From the NCBI GenBank assembly GCA_965216425.1, contig CBDCFV010000005.1, positions 620,001-684,000 of the forward strand: 64,000 nt of DNA, written 5' to 3'. Positions 49,408-58,958 of the stretch are shown in pieces. The notes under the pieces were generated by a model. It ran no database searches. It had not been told where the DNA came from and saw only the letters and a list, made by a program, of their open reading frames with translations. Position 1 is the first letter of the stretch; every line of letters starts with the position of its first letter. The stretch comes from CBDCFV01 sp965216425 (GTDB taxonomy: Bacteria; Chloroflexota; Dehalococcoidia; Lucifugimonadales; UBA3495). Both the position numbers and the translations under genes were made by a program.

Positions 49408-52400
49408 TCAGGAAGCTGTCCCGCTGATGTCCACCACCTGCGCTCCAGCGGCGTCGGCGAACATATCGGCGGTGGTGGGATGGCAGGTGAAGACGAGGAC
49501 CTGGTTGGTCTCTGCCAGTTTGGCGAAGGACTCGGCAGCCAAGCGAGCCCGTTCCGGGTCGAAGTTGACTAGCGCCTCGTCCACCACCACCGGCAGGCGC
49601 TCGGCATGTTCGCCGAACTCTCGGATCAGGCCGAACCGCAGGGCCAAGTATAGCTGCTCGCGGGTACCCCGGCTCAGTTCCTCCGGTCGTTTGCCGGCGC
49701 CGGTGGCGTCGGTGACCGTTATCGTCTGCTCACCGATGGGCGCGTAGAGACGCTGGTATCGCTGGCCGGTAACACCGGAAAAGAAGTCTTGGGCGTGGCG
49801 GATGACGCTGGGCTGGCGTTCCTGCTCGAACTTCTGACGCGTCTTTTCCAGCAGCGCCTCGGCGATGGTGAACCGGGACCACTCGCGGGCGCGTTCCCGC
49901 AATTGCTCCTCCAGTGTGCTGCGGCGGACGCGGAGGGCCGACGATTCCTCTTCGCTGGTCAGTTGCGCCAGTTCGGTATCTATGCCGCCCCGCTCTTCCC
50001 GTAGGGCGTTACGACGGACGTCCACCTCAGTATGAAGCTCCGACAGGCGAGTTGACTCGTCGCCTAGACGATCGGGGTCAGCCGTTGCGAGCACCTCGCG
50101 GAAGGCATCGAACCGCTCGCCGGGACCGCTGAGCCATTCCAGGTTGCGGCGGTGTTCGTCTCGTCGCCGCTCCAGTTCCAGCCGTTCCTCGTGCTGCCGC
50201 GCCCGGCGGCGAAAGTCCTCAGCGTCGTCCGCGTTTCCTGCCTTAAGCAGATCGTCCAGGTCCTCCTCTACCGAGAGCAAACGACGTCCCCTGCTTTCAA
50301 GTAGCTGCCGGACTTCTTCCGCCTGTGTCCTGCTTCGCTCACGTTGGGAAACAGCGGTTTGCACCTCGTCCAACCGTTGGATCAATTCGTCGGCCACCCT
50401 GGCCAATTGACGCTTGTCGTCGGAATCCAGCGGCAGTCCGTGACGGGAGGCCAGCCGCTCCACCTGCTCTCGGAACTCGTGGATGTCATACTCGATGGCC
50501 GCCACCCGGTCGCGCATCCGGCGAGCTTCCGACAAGGAGCTGTGAGTCGTGTCCACGCGTGCGAGGAATGTGGTCATCGTATCCGTGGTCAGCGTCTCAT
50601 CCAGCCCTCGCTCCTTGAGCCATTGCCGCCATTCCTGTTGCGCTTCCTGTGCCTCCGCTTCTGCTGCTTCGTGTTCCCGCACCGCTACCTCTACCCGCTG
50701 TCCCTGTAATTTCTCCCGACGGGAAGCGTCCTCGACCCGCGTGTTGGCGGAGTTCCAAGCATCCACCGCGTTACGGGCGGCGTTCAGGCGCGCTTCCGCC
50801 GAGTCCAACGAGGCGGCATCGGGCTGCCTATCAAGGCCCAGCGCCGCCGCCGAGTCCAGCAGCGATTGGCGTGCCGTTTCCGTTGCGATCCCTGCTTCGG
50901 CGGTCTGCTGCTCCAGCGCGGCCGCCACCGGAGAAGGAGCAGGGGTTGACGTCGGCCTGCCCACAAACCAAAGCACGATTGCCGCCGTAAGCAGGACCAG
51001 TCCACCTACGATGCCCAAAATCATGGCTCCCCCGCCTACCAGCGAACCGGCGACGACCAGACCCACTCCGGCCAGTCCCATCAGGGCGAGCAGCGCGATG
51101 TTGGGCCGCACCGTCATCCCTGACAGTGTTTCCCGCCCGGCGGCCAAGGCCTTGAGCTGACCACGCAGGTTATCGTAATTTTGGCGCTCTCTTTCGTAGC
51201 CTTCCAGTCGCCCTCGAGCGGTGCGGAGCGCGTCCTGCCATTTCATCAGGGCGGCGGCGTCCAGCGGCGGCGGTTCCGCCGGCAGCTTTTGCTCCGCTTC
51301 CTGAGTTTCCTCCTGCTGGCCTTGCAGCGTTCGCTGCGCTTGTACCAATTGGAATTGCGCCTGCTGAGCACGTTCGCCGGTTCCGGTTATCCGCTCTTTC
51401 CAGCCGTCCACCTGGTTCCTGACCACCAGCGACGTATCGAAGGCTTGCAGTTCTTCCTCGCCCCACTGGTGGCCCAGGTCGGTCAGGTTCCTGGCGAAGT
51501 CGGCTTCCAGCCCTCGCAGTTCGCCCTGTCGTTCCGGCAGGTCGCGGACAGAGTTATCGAAGCTGCTCCGGGCGCGGCGGACTGCTTCGATGCTGACTGC
51601 GTCGTCCAGCAAGTCCTCGCCGGGGATGTCCGAAGCTGCGGATTCCTCGGCCCGACGTAGCTGACCTGCGGCTTCGTCCCGGTTCTCTCTGGCCTCACGC
51701 ACTCGTTCATCAAGACTGTCCAGCCGGGCAATGGGGTTCTCCGGAAAGTCCACGTACAGCGGCATATCCCGCAACTGCGTTTCGCAGTCGGACAGCGCCA
51801 CCCAGTCATCCCAGCCTTTGAGCAAGTTCTGGATTTCGGCGCGTTGGGCCCCGAGACGTTCCAGCCCTGCGTCGGCTTCCTCCAACTCCAAGTCAATCTC
51901 CGACTTGCGTGCGGTAAGGGCGCCGTAGCGGCCCGCGTTGCCTTCTATGGTGTGCAGTTGCTCATCAACGTCCCTCAGCGTGTTCAGGAGCTTGGGGACT
52001 TCCTGAATGTTACCCCGGCTCAGGTATATCTGGCTCTTGTGGTCGCTCAACGACTTCCTGAGCGCGGGCAATCCCGGCGCACCCTGTCCGGCGCTGTATA
52101 TGGCGCCACTGGAATCATTGAGCGATGCAGCTGCTTGTAGTTCGTCGAGACTGAATGCAAACACATTGCGAAACAGGTCGGGCGTGGCGTTGCCCGTTAG
52201 CCGTTGCAACAAGGCTTCGACGTTGGATGTCGAGCCATTGGAGGTGGCGATATTCAACCCGCCCCGCGCTCCGGCGTACCTCTCCACGCCGTAGACGGTC
52301 CCGGAGCTGTCGGACACCGTGATGCGCCCACCGTGCCGCCCGCCAGCCAAGGGCGGGTAGTGGCTGTTGAACCGTGCCGGGAAGCCGAACAGAATGGCCC

Positions 52401-52533
52401 GTATGAAGGCCAGGGTGGTGCTTTTACCAGCCTCGTTGGGGCCGTAGAAAACGGTCACCGGTCCCGAAACCGGACCGATGGTCCGTTGGTGAAAGTGGCC
52501 GAACCCATCGAGGTATAGCTCTTCTATCCTCAC
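49408..52533 (-). CDS. YhaN-like SMC/Rad50-type ATPase with central membrane segments
   Basis: This is a 1041-aa ATPase. The N-terminal Walker A is FYGPNEAGKSTT (residues about 29-40). The C-terminal part has the ABC signature ELSRGTREQLYLALRF and Walker B PVVVDEALVNFD. Long coiled coils lie between them. Unlike classical SbcC/Rad50, the middle (about 473-526) has two hydrophobic membrane segments (IALLALMGLAGVGLVVAG and onward), as in YhaN proteins. The stop overlaps nothing; its start overlaps the YhaO-like gene by 4 bp, so the two form a complex-type pair. Confidence 0.85.
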   Translation of the reverse strand: MRIEELYLDGFGHFHQRTIGPVSGPVTVFYGPNEAGKSTTLAFIRAILFGFPARFNSHYPPLAGGRHGGRITVSDSSGTVYGVERYAGARGGLNIATSNGSTSNVEALLQRLTGNATPDLFRNVFAFSLDELQAAASLNDSSGAIYSAGQGAPGLPALRKSLSDHKSQIYLSRGNIQEVPKLLNTLRDVDEQLHTIEGNAGRYGALTARKSEIDLELEEADAGLERLGAQRAEIQNLLKGWDDWVALSDCETQLRDMPLYVDFPENPIARLDSLDERVREARENRDEAAGQLRRAEESAASDIPGEDLLDDAVSIEAVRRARSSFDNSVRDLPERQGELRGLEADFARNLTDLGHQWGEEELQAFDTSLVVRNQVDGWKERITGTGERAQQAQFQLVQAQRTLQGQQEETQEAEQKLPAEPPPLDAAALMKWQDALRTARGRLEGYERERQNYDNLRGQLKALAAGRETLSGMTVRPNIALLALMGLAGVGLVVAGSLVGGGAMILGIVGGLVLLTAAIVLWFVGRPTSTPAPSPVAAALEQQTAEAGIATETARQSLLDSAAALGLDRQPDAASLDSAEARLNAARNAVDAWNSANTRVEDASRREKLQGQRVEVAVREHEAAEAEAQEAQQEWRQWLKERGLDETLTTDTMTTFLARVDTTHSSLSEARRMRDRVAAIEYDIHEFREQVERLASRHGLPLDSDDKRQLARVADELIQRLDEVQTAVSQRERSRTQAEEVRQLLESRGRRLLSVEEDLDDLLKAGNADDAEDFRRRARQHEERLELERRRDEHRRNLEWLSGPGERFDAFREVLATADPDRLGDESTRLSELHTEVDVRRNALREERGGIDTELAQLTSEEESSALRVRRSTLEEQLRERAREWSRFTIAEALLEKTRQKFEQERQPSVIRHAQDFFSGVTGQRYQRLYAPIGEQTITVTDATGAGKRPEELSRGTREQLYLALRFGLIREFGEHAERLPVVVDEALVNFDPERARLAAESFAKLAETNQVLVFTCHPTTADMFADAAGAQVVDISGTAS

Positions 52534-53810
52534 CCTTCGTCCTCTTCACTCACCAACGATGCTAGGCAGTCGTCCTCGGCGGCGGCCAGCAACTCCCGCA
52601 GTTCGTCGTCAGGCGGCAGGTATCTCCGCAGATACGGCGCGGCATTGGAGTTGACGTACAGCACACGCAGGGCATCTCGAAGTTCGGCAAGGGCGTCGGG
52701 GTTTTCCCGAATCTCAACGCCAAACCGCGCAAGGTCTCCGGCGAAGTCCTCCCGACGTGCCACCTGCTCCCGGTCCACCGGAGAAGCGGTGTCCAAGTAG
52801 ACCCCCTCACACCACAGCCAATTCTCGGAATTGGCGTACCGGTCGTTAAGTTGGTCCCGGACGTCGTCCACAGTACCTTCGCGTCGCAGCCAGCGGTGCA
52901 GCGGTCCGCGACCGGTCAGCGTGAGCCGGGCCACGACGGAACGGCCACCGGTCGCTGCGAGAGCTGACTCGGCCAAGTCGTTGGCGGAGTCTATGAGGGC
53001 CTGTTCGGTTTCCAATCCGCCGATGTCCAACAAAAGCGTTTCCCAACGCACAACGTCCACCACGCGGAAGTCCAAGCTGACTGTGCCGTAGTCGTCCACG
53101 TCCACCAAGTAAACGCCCCGCGCACCCGGCTCGTTGGGGTGCCGCCCTTGAGGATTGCCGGGGTAGACCACCGTGGGGCGTTCCTGCCGCAACACTCGCC
53201 GGGTATGGACGTGACCCAACGCCCAGTAGTCGAGGCCGGTGTCGGCCAAGTCGGCAACAGAGCAGGGGGCGTAGGAATCGTGGTCGAGGTTGCCGCCCAC
53301 GTTAGCGTGAAGCAGACCGATACCGAAGCCGCGGCTCGCTGCCGCGTCAGCAAAGAGAGGCGACAGGTTCTCACGCACCTCACGCCTGGGGTAGCTGACA
53401 CCGTAGACCGTGGCTCGCTCAGGCTCGCCGGGAAACACCGGCTCGCCCGTTACTTCGGCCCCGAAGCGGAAGCATCTCGATGGCAGGTCCAGCCGGGCCT
53501 CCCATCCGTCCAACGGGTCGTGGTTGCCGTGGCAGATGAAGGAGCGGATGCCTGCGGCGTCCAGCCGCCCCATCCCCTCGACGAACTTCAACTGCGCCCG
53601 CAGGCTGCGGTCCGCTCCGTCGTAGATGTCGCCTGCCACCAGCAGCGCGTCGACGTGTTCCTGGAGACAGAGGTCGATGATGTTCCGGTAGGCATCGAAG
53701 GTGGCGCGGTGGAGAGTATCGGCAACGTGTTCGGGCGCCTCGCTGCGGATCCCCCGGAAGGGGCTGTCCAAGTGAAGGTCGGCGGCGTGGACGAATCGAA
53801 GTTTAACCAT
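52530..53810 (-). CDS. YhaO/SbcD-like DNA repair metallophosphoesterase
   Basis: This 426-aa nuclease has the calcineurin-like phosphoesterase motifs in order: VHAADLHLDSPF, VAGDIYDG, CHGNHDP, GLLHANVGG and ALGHVHTR. This is the Mre11/SbcD architecture, with a C-terminal region for partner contact. It is translationally coupled (4-bp ATGA overlap) to the YhaN-like ATPase downstream, the same arrangement as sbcD-sbcC. The predicted role is DNA end processing, possibly membrane-associated through the partner. Confidence 0.9.
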   Translation of the reverse strand: MVKLRFVHAADLHLDSPFRGIRSEAPEHVADTLHRATFDAYRNIIDLCLQEHVDALLVAGDIYDGADRSLRAQLKFVEGMGRLDAAGIRSFICHGNHDPLDGWEARLDLPSRCFRFGAEVTGEPVFPGEPERATVYGVSYPRREVRENLSPLFADAAASRGFGIGLLHANVGGNLDHDSYAPCSVADLADTGLDYWALGHVHTRRVLRQERPTVVYPGNPQGRHPNEPGARGVYLVDVDDYGTVSLDFRVVDVVRWETLLLDIGGLETEQALIDSANDLAESALAATGGRSVVARLTLTGRGPLHRWLRREGTVDDVRDQLNDRYANSENWLWCEGVYLDTASPVDREQVARREDFAGDLARFGVEIRENPDALAELRDALRVLYVNSNAAPYLRRYLPPDDELRELLAAAEDDCLASLVSEEDEG

Positions 53811-53850
53811 TAGCGCTCATATTACCGTTAGAGGTCCCCGTACCCGTCCA

Positions 53851-55080
53851 TCATGCCACGAACCGGGTGAAGACTTGGTTTGCGATGAGGTAGGTGGGCT
53901 TGGTCAAGCGAAGCATTTCGTTGTCCCATTCCAACAGACCCAAACCGACAAGGTCTTGAATCTCCCGGCGGTAGCGAGTTTCGAGGTCGCATCCCACATC
54001 GGTGGAAACAGTGGCCAAGTCCATTCCTTCGAGCAACCGCAGACCCAGAAACACTGTCTCGGAGCACCGGGTCTCCTCGTCTATGAACTCGCAAAGGTCC
54101 ACCGGAGGAACGGTATCCAGTACCTCTTCGGTCAATACCGCAAGAGGCAGCAAGGGATTGCTACCCCAGTCCTTCACTGCTTTTATGTAAGCCACCGGCG
54201 AAGAAACGTCCCAAAACCGGAAAGACCCAAGGCTGGAATGTGCCCCCGGTCCAACGCCCAAATAGGGCTGGTTGAGCCAGTAGGCCATGTTGTGACGGCT
54301 TTCCATACCCGGCAAGCACCAGTTGGAAATCTCGTAATGGTGATAACCCTCGGCTTCCAGCAGGTCTTCAGCGTAATGGTACATGTCCGCAGCCAAGTCG
54401 GGATCGGGTTCGGGGTACCGGCCCATTTCCACCCACTTCTGTAACGGGGTCCCTTCTTCTAGGGTAAGGGCGTACATCGAGATGTGCTCCGGGCCGTGCG
54501 AGACCAAGCGTTGCAGCGTCGCCTTCCACTGCTCCATCGTCTGCTGCGGCAGGCCATACATCAGGTCCAGATTGATGTTGTGGAACCCGCCGCGGCGGGC
54601 CGACTCGAAGGCCTCCATGGCTTGGTCGGCATCGTGGCGGCGGCCCAACAGACGCAACAACCCGTCATCCAAGCTTTGCACGCCCAAGCTGAGCCGGTTG
54701 ATTCCAGCGGTCGACAGCCTGAGGCAGGACTCCACGCCCAAGTCCCCCGGGTTGGCCTCCATGGTGATTTCGGCGTCTGAGTCGATTCGAAACGCCTCGT
54801 TTGCTGACGCCAGAATCCGGTCTACATAACCGTTGGACAGATAAGAGGGCGTCCCGCCGCCAAGAAAAACCGACGTGACCGCCGGGTGACGCAACAGGCT
54901 GCCCCATAAACGGGTCTCTGTGGTCACCGCATCCAAGTACGGTCCCATAAGCCGTTCGATACCCTGGTAGGTGTTGAAGTCACAGTATGGGCACTTGGTG
55001 TTGCAGAAAGGAACATGAACGTACAACGCCATACCGGTCTTTGGGACGATCGAAGCGGCGGTGTGCGGTCCGGTCAACAT
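53851..55080 (-). CDS. radical SAM coproporphyrinogen III oxidase-like protein (HemW/HemN family)
   Basis: This radical SAM protein of about 409 aa has the cluster motif VPFCNTKCPYCDF (CxxxCxxC) followed by GGGTPSYLS, EANPGDLG, and NRLSLGVQSLDDGLLRLLGR. The C-terminal HemW domain is present, with NMAYWLNQPYLGVGPGAHS. HemW is a heme chaperone, whereas HemN makes protoporphyrinogen; the short N-terminus favours HemW. The exact start is uncertain (TTG 55104, ATG 55080 or ATG 55032). Confidence 0.88.
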   Translation of the reverse strand: MLTGPHTAASIVPKTGMALYVHVPFCNTKCPYCDFNTYQGIERLMGPYLDAVTTETRLWGSLLRHPAVTSVFLGGGTPSYLSNGYVDRILASANEAFRIDSDAEITMEANPGDLGVESCLRLSTAGINRLSLGVQSLDDGLLRLLGRRHDADQAMEAFESARRGGFHNINLDLMYGLPQQTMEQWKATLQRLVSHGPEHISMYALTLEEGTPLQKWVEMGRYPEPDPDLAADMYHYAEDLLEAEGYHHYEISNWCLPGMESRHNMAYWLNQPYLGVGPGAHSSLGSFRFWDVSSPVAYIKAVKDWGSNPLLPLAVLTEEVLDTVPPVDLCEFIDEETRCSETVFLGLRLLEGMDLATVSTDVGCDLETRYRREIQDLVGLGLLEWDNEMLRLTKPTYLIANQVFTRFVA

Positions 55081-55214
55081 ACTCCGGCTGTTGGCATGGG
55101 CCAAATCATATAAAGGTGAAGGATTGGCAAGTCATGCGATAACGAACAGGAACGACCCCAACACGAGTGCCGTTTTCGGGCTTCGATCGGCGTACCGGCA
55201 TCAGGCCCGAAAGG

Positions 55215-55601
55215 TTAGTCCTCTTCCAAAATCTGCGCCGAACCCTCAACTACTTTGGAAGGGTCCTCTTCCTGGGGACGAGGGTTCGCCGGCTGGATTC
55301 CCATGTGCTCATCCACCACATGCTTTGGGGCCAACTTGGTTAACAACAGCAGGGAAAATCCCAAGACGATCAGGTCGTCGAACCTGCCCAAAACCGGATG
55401 CAGCGAGTCCTTCAATATGTTGGGAAATCCCGGCAACGCGTATAGCAGCGCCAACGGGACAAGCAGGCGCAGTACCATTGGGACCCGTTTATCGAAAATA
55501 AGTTTCCATGCCAGCCTCAAGAACCGAAAGATCGAGGGTCCGAGACGAGGCAAGAGGAAAAGCAATAACGGTGCGGCCAATCGATACAACATTGCCCCCA
55601 A
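55215..55601 (-). CDS. DUF1232 (YkvA-like) small membrane protein
   Basis: This 128-aa protein has the DUF1232 pattern DKRVPMVLRLLVPLALLYALPGFPNILKD, then LGRFDDLIVLGFSLLLLTKLAP, with two to three membrane segments and an acidic C-terminal tail. The function of the family is unknown. It lies between the HemW-like gene and the divergent AAA protein gene. Confidence 0.8.
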   Translation of the reverse strand: MGAMLYRLAAPLLLFLLPRLGPSIFRFLRLAWKLIFDKRVPMVLRLLVPLALLYALPGFPNILKDSLHPVLGRFDDLIVLGFSLLLLTKLAPKHVVDEHMGIQPANPRPQEEDPSKVVEGSAQILEED

Positions 55602-55831
55602 CCCACATGAACCAATCTATGATGTCAATTATAGACCAATGCGGGAACGCTTGGATACGTGTCGATATGGGCGAAGAAAGTGCCAAACTCTGCCAGCAGC
55701 CAAGATTGCTACCGAACCGAGCCTGCATAAGCTATACTGTTACGACTTTGCTTGGGGCTGCTCCTTCAACCGCGTTTACAGATGCTTGCGAGAAGCCCAG
55801 CGGTCCCGCAACCTGAAGTGGAGCGCAGACC

Positions 55832-57232
55832 ATGACTTCGACCACCCGGCCGGGCACCATCGGAGAACTACGCGCCAGCGGCTACCAAGTCCTTCCTGTC
55901 CGCCATGAGATTCGCAAAAACCTGATCGCCAAGATACGGTCAGAGGAGTTGGTTTTCCCCGGCATTATAGGCTTTGAGCAGACCGTCATCCCTCAGTTGG
56001 AAAACGCCATCCTCGCCGGGCAGGACATCATCTTGCTGGGAGAGCGTGGGCAAGCAAAGTCGCGGCTGATCAGGAGCATGGTCGACCTGTTAGACGACTA
56101 TGTCCCCAAGATCGCCGATTGCGAGATAAACGACGACCCCTACGCGCCCATTTGCCGGTCTTGCTTGGACAAGGTTGCGGAACAAGGCGCGGATACAAAA
56201 ATCGATTGGATGCCCAAGGATGAGCGGTATTCGGAGAAGCTGGCCACACCGGATATATCAATCGCTGACCTTATCGGCGAGATAGACCCGATAAAAGTGG
56301 CTGAGGGGCATTATCTGTCGGATGAGTTGGTCATTCACTACGGGCTGGTGCCCCGCACCAACCGGGGAATTTTCTGTATCAACGAACTGCCCGACTTGGC
56401 AGAGCGCATACAGGTGGGCCTGTTCAACCTGATGGAAGAGCGGGACGTGCAGATAAAAGGCTACCGCATCCGTTTGCCCTTGGATGTGTACGTGGTCGCC
56501 ACCGCCAACCCGGAGGACTATACCAACCGCGGCCGCATTGTGACTCCACTGAAGGACCGCTACGGCTCCCAAATTCACACCCATTACCCCAAGACCATCG
56601 AGCACGAAATCTCCATCATGGACCAGGAGCGTGTCTCCTTCCCTGACGAGGAAAACCTGGTGATACCTGACTACATGAAGGAGATACTGGCGGAGATTAC
56701 CAGCCAAGCCCGGCTGAGCAGCGAGATCAACCAACGCTCCGGGGTCAGCGTCCGCGTCTCTATAGCAAACTTCGAGACACTGCTGGGCAACGCTCTCAGG
56801 CGTTCCATCATCCAAGACGAGCAGTACGTCTGCCCTCGGACGAGCGACCTACCCTACATCGCCGCCTCGTTTTCCGGGAAGATCGAACTGGAGACCTTCG
56901 AAGAAGGACGCGAGGAACGGGTCACCGACGACCTGACGCGGCGAGGGTTGTTGCGGGTGTTCGGCAACTATTTCGATGTGGACGCCTTGGAGCGTATTGT
57001 CTTGTCGTTTGACATGGGCGCCGTCGCCGAGACCGGCAGCGATAAGCCAGCTCGTGAATACACAGGATTGCTGGAAGAGGTGCATGGGTTGAACGATGCC
57101 GTCAGGCAATTGACCGACGACGAACGTCCTGAAGTGGTCGCCTCTGCTGTGGAGTTCATCCTGGAAGGGCTACACCTGAACCGACGCTTGAACTGCGAAC
57201 GTACCACCGCCGGATACGTGTACCGCCGCTAG
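55832..57232 (+). CDS. ChlI-like AAA+ ATPase (magnesium chelatase subunit I type)
   Basis: This is a 466-aa AAA+ protein. The Walker A is altered to LLGERGQAKSR (an Ala replaces the usual Gly before Lys). It is followed by a Cys-containing insert (CRSCLDKVAEQG), GIFCINELPDLAERIQVGLFNLMEE (Walker B and sensor region) and YVVATANPEDYTNRG (sensor 1). The C-terminal lid is about 340-466. Such proteins usually pair with a VWA partner; the nearest VWA gene is at 60034, which has its own MoxR. GGAG lies 8 bases before the ATG. A terminator follows. Confidence 0.85.
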   Translation: MTSTTRPGTIGELRASGYQVLPVRHEIRKNLIAKIRSEELVFPGIIGFEQTVIPQLENAILAGQDIILLGERGQAKSRLIRSMVDLLDDYVPKIADCEINDDPYAPICRSCLDKVAEQGADTKIDWMPKDERYSEKLATPDISIADLIGEIDPIKVAEGHYLSDELVIHYGLVPRTNRGIFCINELPDLAERIQVGLFNLMEERDVQIKGYRIRLPLDVYVVATANPEDYTNRGRIVTPLKDRYGSQIHTHYPKTIEHEISIMDQERVSFPDEENLVIPDYMKEILAEITSQARLSSEINQRSGVSVRVSIANFETLLGNALRRSIIQDEQYVCPRTSDLPYIAASFSGKIELETFEEGREERVTDDLTRRGLLRVFGNYFDVDALERIVLSFDMGAVAETGSDKPAREYTGLLEEVHGLNDAVRQLTDDERPEVVASAVEFILEGLHLNRRLNCERTTAGYVYRR

Positions 57233-57256
57233 ACCGGCAACCCCCCTTTGCCAAAG

Positions 57257-57290
57257 AGCGGCCCACGCAGATGTGCGGGGCCGCTTTTAT
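57257..57290 (+). terminator. rho-independent terminator after the ChlI-like gene
   Basis: AGCGGCCC (57257-57264) pairs with GGGCCGCT (57278-57285), with an inner CGCA/TGCG, and is followed by a TTTTATTATT run. It sits 25 bp past the stop at 57232. The stem and T-run are both good. Confidence 0.88.
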
Positions 57291-57385
57291 TATTGTCCTT
57301 TACTGACACTTGCCTGTTGACCCAGTGTATAGCCACGCCTAATATACGAACACATGATTTAAATTAGCTACTCTCTGGAGTGATT

Positions 57386-58291
57386 ATGGCAGCCGCTGAA
57401 GTTCAAGAAATACGTTGCAAGTCTCTTCTGAACCGTTTGGATGTACCCGGATTTTCCTTCCGTTGGACGTTGAACCCGTACAGGGGTTGCCGTCACGCCT
57501 GCCGGTACTGCTACGCGCGACCCACGCACGAGTTCTGGGGGTTGGACGCCGGGCGCGAGTTCGAACAGCGGATTTTCGCCAAAGTCAATGCTCCCGAGGT
57601 GCTGAGGCAGGAACTGAAGAAGGCCAAATGGCAAGGAGAGGCAATCGCCATAGGCACGGCCTCAGACCCTTACGAACCCGCCGAGTCGGAATACGAACTC
57701 ACCCGAAAGGTGCTTCAAGTGCTGGTCGAGTTCAGGAACCCGGCCTCCATCACCACCAAGGGAGTGTTGGTGATGCGGGACGTGGACGTCCTGCGGGAGT
57801 TGAGCCGGGTGGCCGAAGTACGGGTCAACTTCAGTGTCGGCAGTATCGACGACAAAGTTTGGAAGATGACCGAACCGGGGGCGCCGCGTCCTTTGGCCCG
57901 CTTGGAAGCGATGCAGTACTTGGTGGAGAATGGTGTCTCAGCCGGGGTAATGATGGCGCCTTTGCTGCCCGGCATCTCGGATAATTCAGAAAGTATCAAC
58001 GCCGTGGCCCGGGCCGCGGCCGAACACAAGGCCTGTTTCATCGGGGCCAATGTCCTGTTTCTCAAGCCCGGGTCCAAAGAGTGGTTCATGCCGATGCTGC
58101 GGGAGACGTACCCGCACCTTACCGAAGCCTACGCCAAGATATACCGGAAGACCTACGCTCCCAAGGAATACACCAATCAAGTGATGAACCTCGTTGCCGA
58201 TGCTCGCAGGAATTGGGGGGTGTACTCCATGGAACCGGCCCGCAACCTGCAGGGCCCCCAGCGGCAGATGCAGTTGGCCTTCAGCGTGTAG
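57386..58291 (+). CDS. radical SAM protein (SPL-like/Rv2578c type)
   Basis: This 301-aa radical SAM enzyme has the cluster motif RGCRHACRYCYARPTHEF (CxxxCxxC) after an N-terminal PGFSFRWTLNPYRGC stretch. The barrel contains AIGTASDPYEPAE, ITTKGVLVMRDVDVL and MMAPLLPGISDN. It resembles the spore-photoproduct-lyase-related group of unknown function. ATG 57386 is 6 bases after GGAG (57376-57379); GTG 57380 is the alternative. It is a stand-alone gene. Confidence 0.85.
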   Translation: MAAAEVQEIRCKSLLNRLDVPGFSFRWTLNPYRGCRHACRYCYARPTHEFWGLDAGREFEQRIFAKVNAPEVLRQELKKAKWQGEAIAIGTASDPYEPAESEYELTRKVLQVLVEFRNPASITTKGVLVMRDVDVLRELSRVAEVRVNFSVGSIDDKVWKMTEPGAPRPLARLEAMQYLVENGVSAGVMMAPLLPGISDNSESINAVARAAAEHKACFIGANVLFLKPGSKEWFMPMLRETYPHLTEAYAKIYRKTYAPKEYTNQVMNLVADARRNWGVYSMEPARNLQGPQRQMQLAFSV

Positions 58292-58345
58292 CATTGGCGC
58301 AGTAAACGGCGGCGGCGTGCGTTTTCCCGCTTGGGGGGTTCAAGG

Positions 58346-58810
58346 CTAGACCTGCCGCCAGAATGGTGCACGCTTCCGTTGTTGCTCCAGCAGGCTTTCG
58401 TCCAGCAACTCAGGTTGCCTCTCAGCCTGTTCCCGCGTCGGCGGCGCATAGTCCAAACGTTCAAATACCTGACGGTTGGTGTAATAGCCGTTGTAGGCCT
58501 GCCGCACCAACTCGTCGAAGAACACCGGATTGGACGCCTCGATATCCTTCAATAGCGCATCTTGCGCTTCACTGTCAAGCGCCCCAAACCCGTCCGCATC
58601 GCGGCGGCCCGCCAGAATATCGACCTGGGCCATGGCCTCGCTGAACAACCTGCGCAGCGAGGTCTGCTTCCCCACAACACCCTCGACGAACTCGGCCAAG
58701 CCCAGGTCGCCAGCTCCCGGCATCGTCCCTTCTTCGGGAATAATACGATTGAGCATCAATCTCAGCAGGTCCAGTTGACTGTCGGACATGAACCGGTTGG
58801 TCGTGGTCAT
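58346..58810 (-). CDS. gluconate 2-dehydrogenase subunit 3 family protein (orphan)
   Basis: This 154-aa protein fits the gamma-type small subunit of membrane GMC dehydrogenases: LLRLMLNRIIPEEGTMPGAGDLGLAEFVEG, then helices with FGALDSEAQDALLKDIE and FFDELVRQAYNGYYTN. GGAGGTAACCGC precedes ATG 58810. The catalytic GMC subunit and cytochrome are not next to it; the only GMC gene in the window is at 19480-21090, 37 kb away. No Tat signal is seen at this start. Confidence 0.75.
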   Translation of the reverse strand: MTTTNRFMSDSQLDLLRLMLNRIIPEEGTMPGAGDLGLAEFVEGVVGKQTSLRRLFSEAMAQVDILAGRRDADGFGALDSEAQDALLKDIEASNPVFFDELVRQAYNGYYTNRQVFERLDYAPPTREQAERQPELLDESLLEQQRKRAPFWRQV

Positions 58811-58958
58811 GGTTGCGGTTACCTCCGTGCTGTTGAAAGCGGTCAATTTCGGCAACTTCTTCAAAATCGCCAGCCCGCCCTGACACAACAGAAGTCGCAA
58901 CGGTTATTCTTCGGACTTGCACAGGATAGCGGGCTGGGTTTGAGGCGTCAAATTCCCT

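Noticed and set aside
55700..55760. TATACT as a -10 box for the ChlI-like gene
   Set aside because: The best -35-like hexamer upstream is about 21 bp away, which is too far for a reliable sigma-70 promoter.
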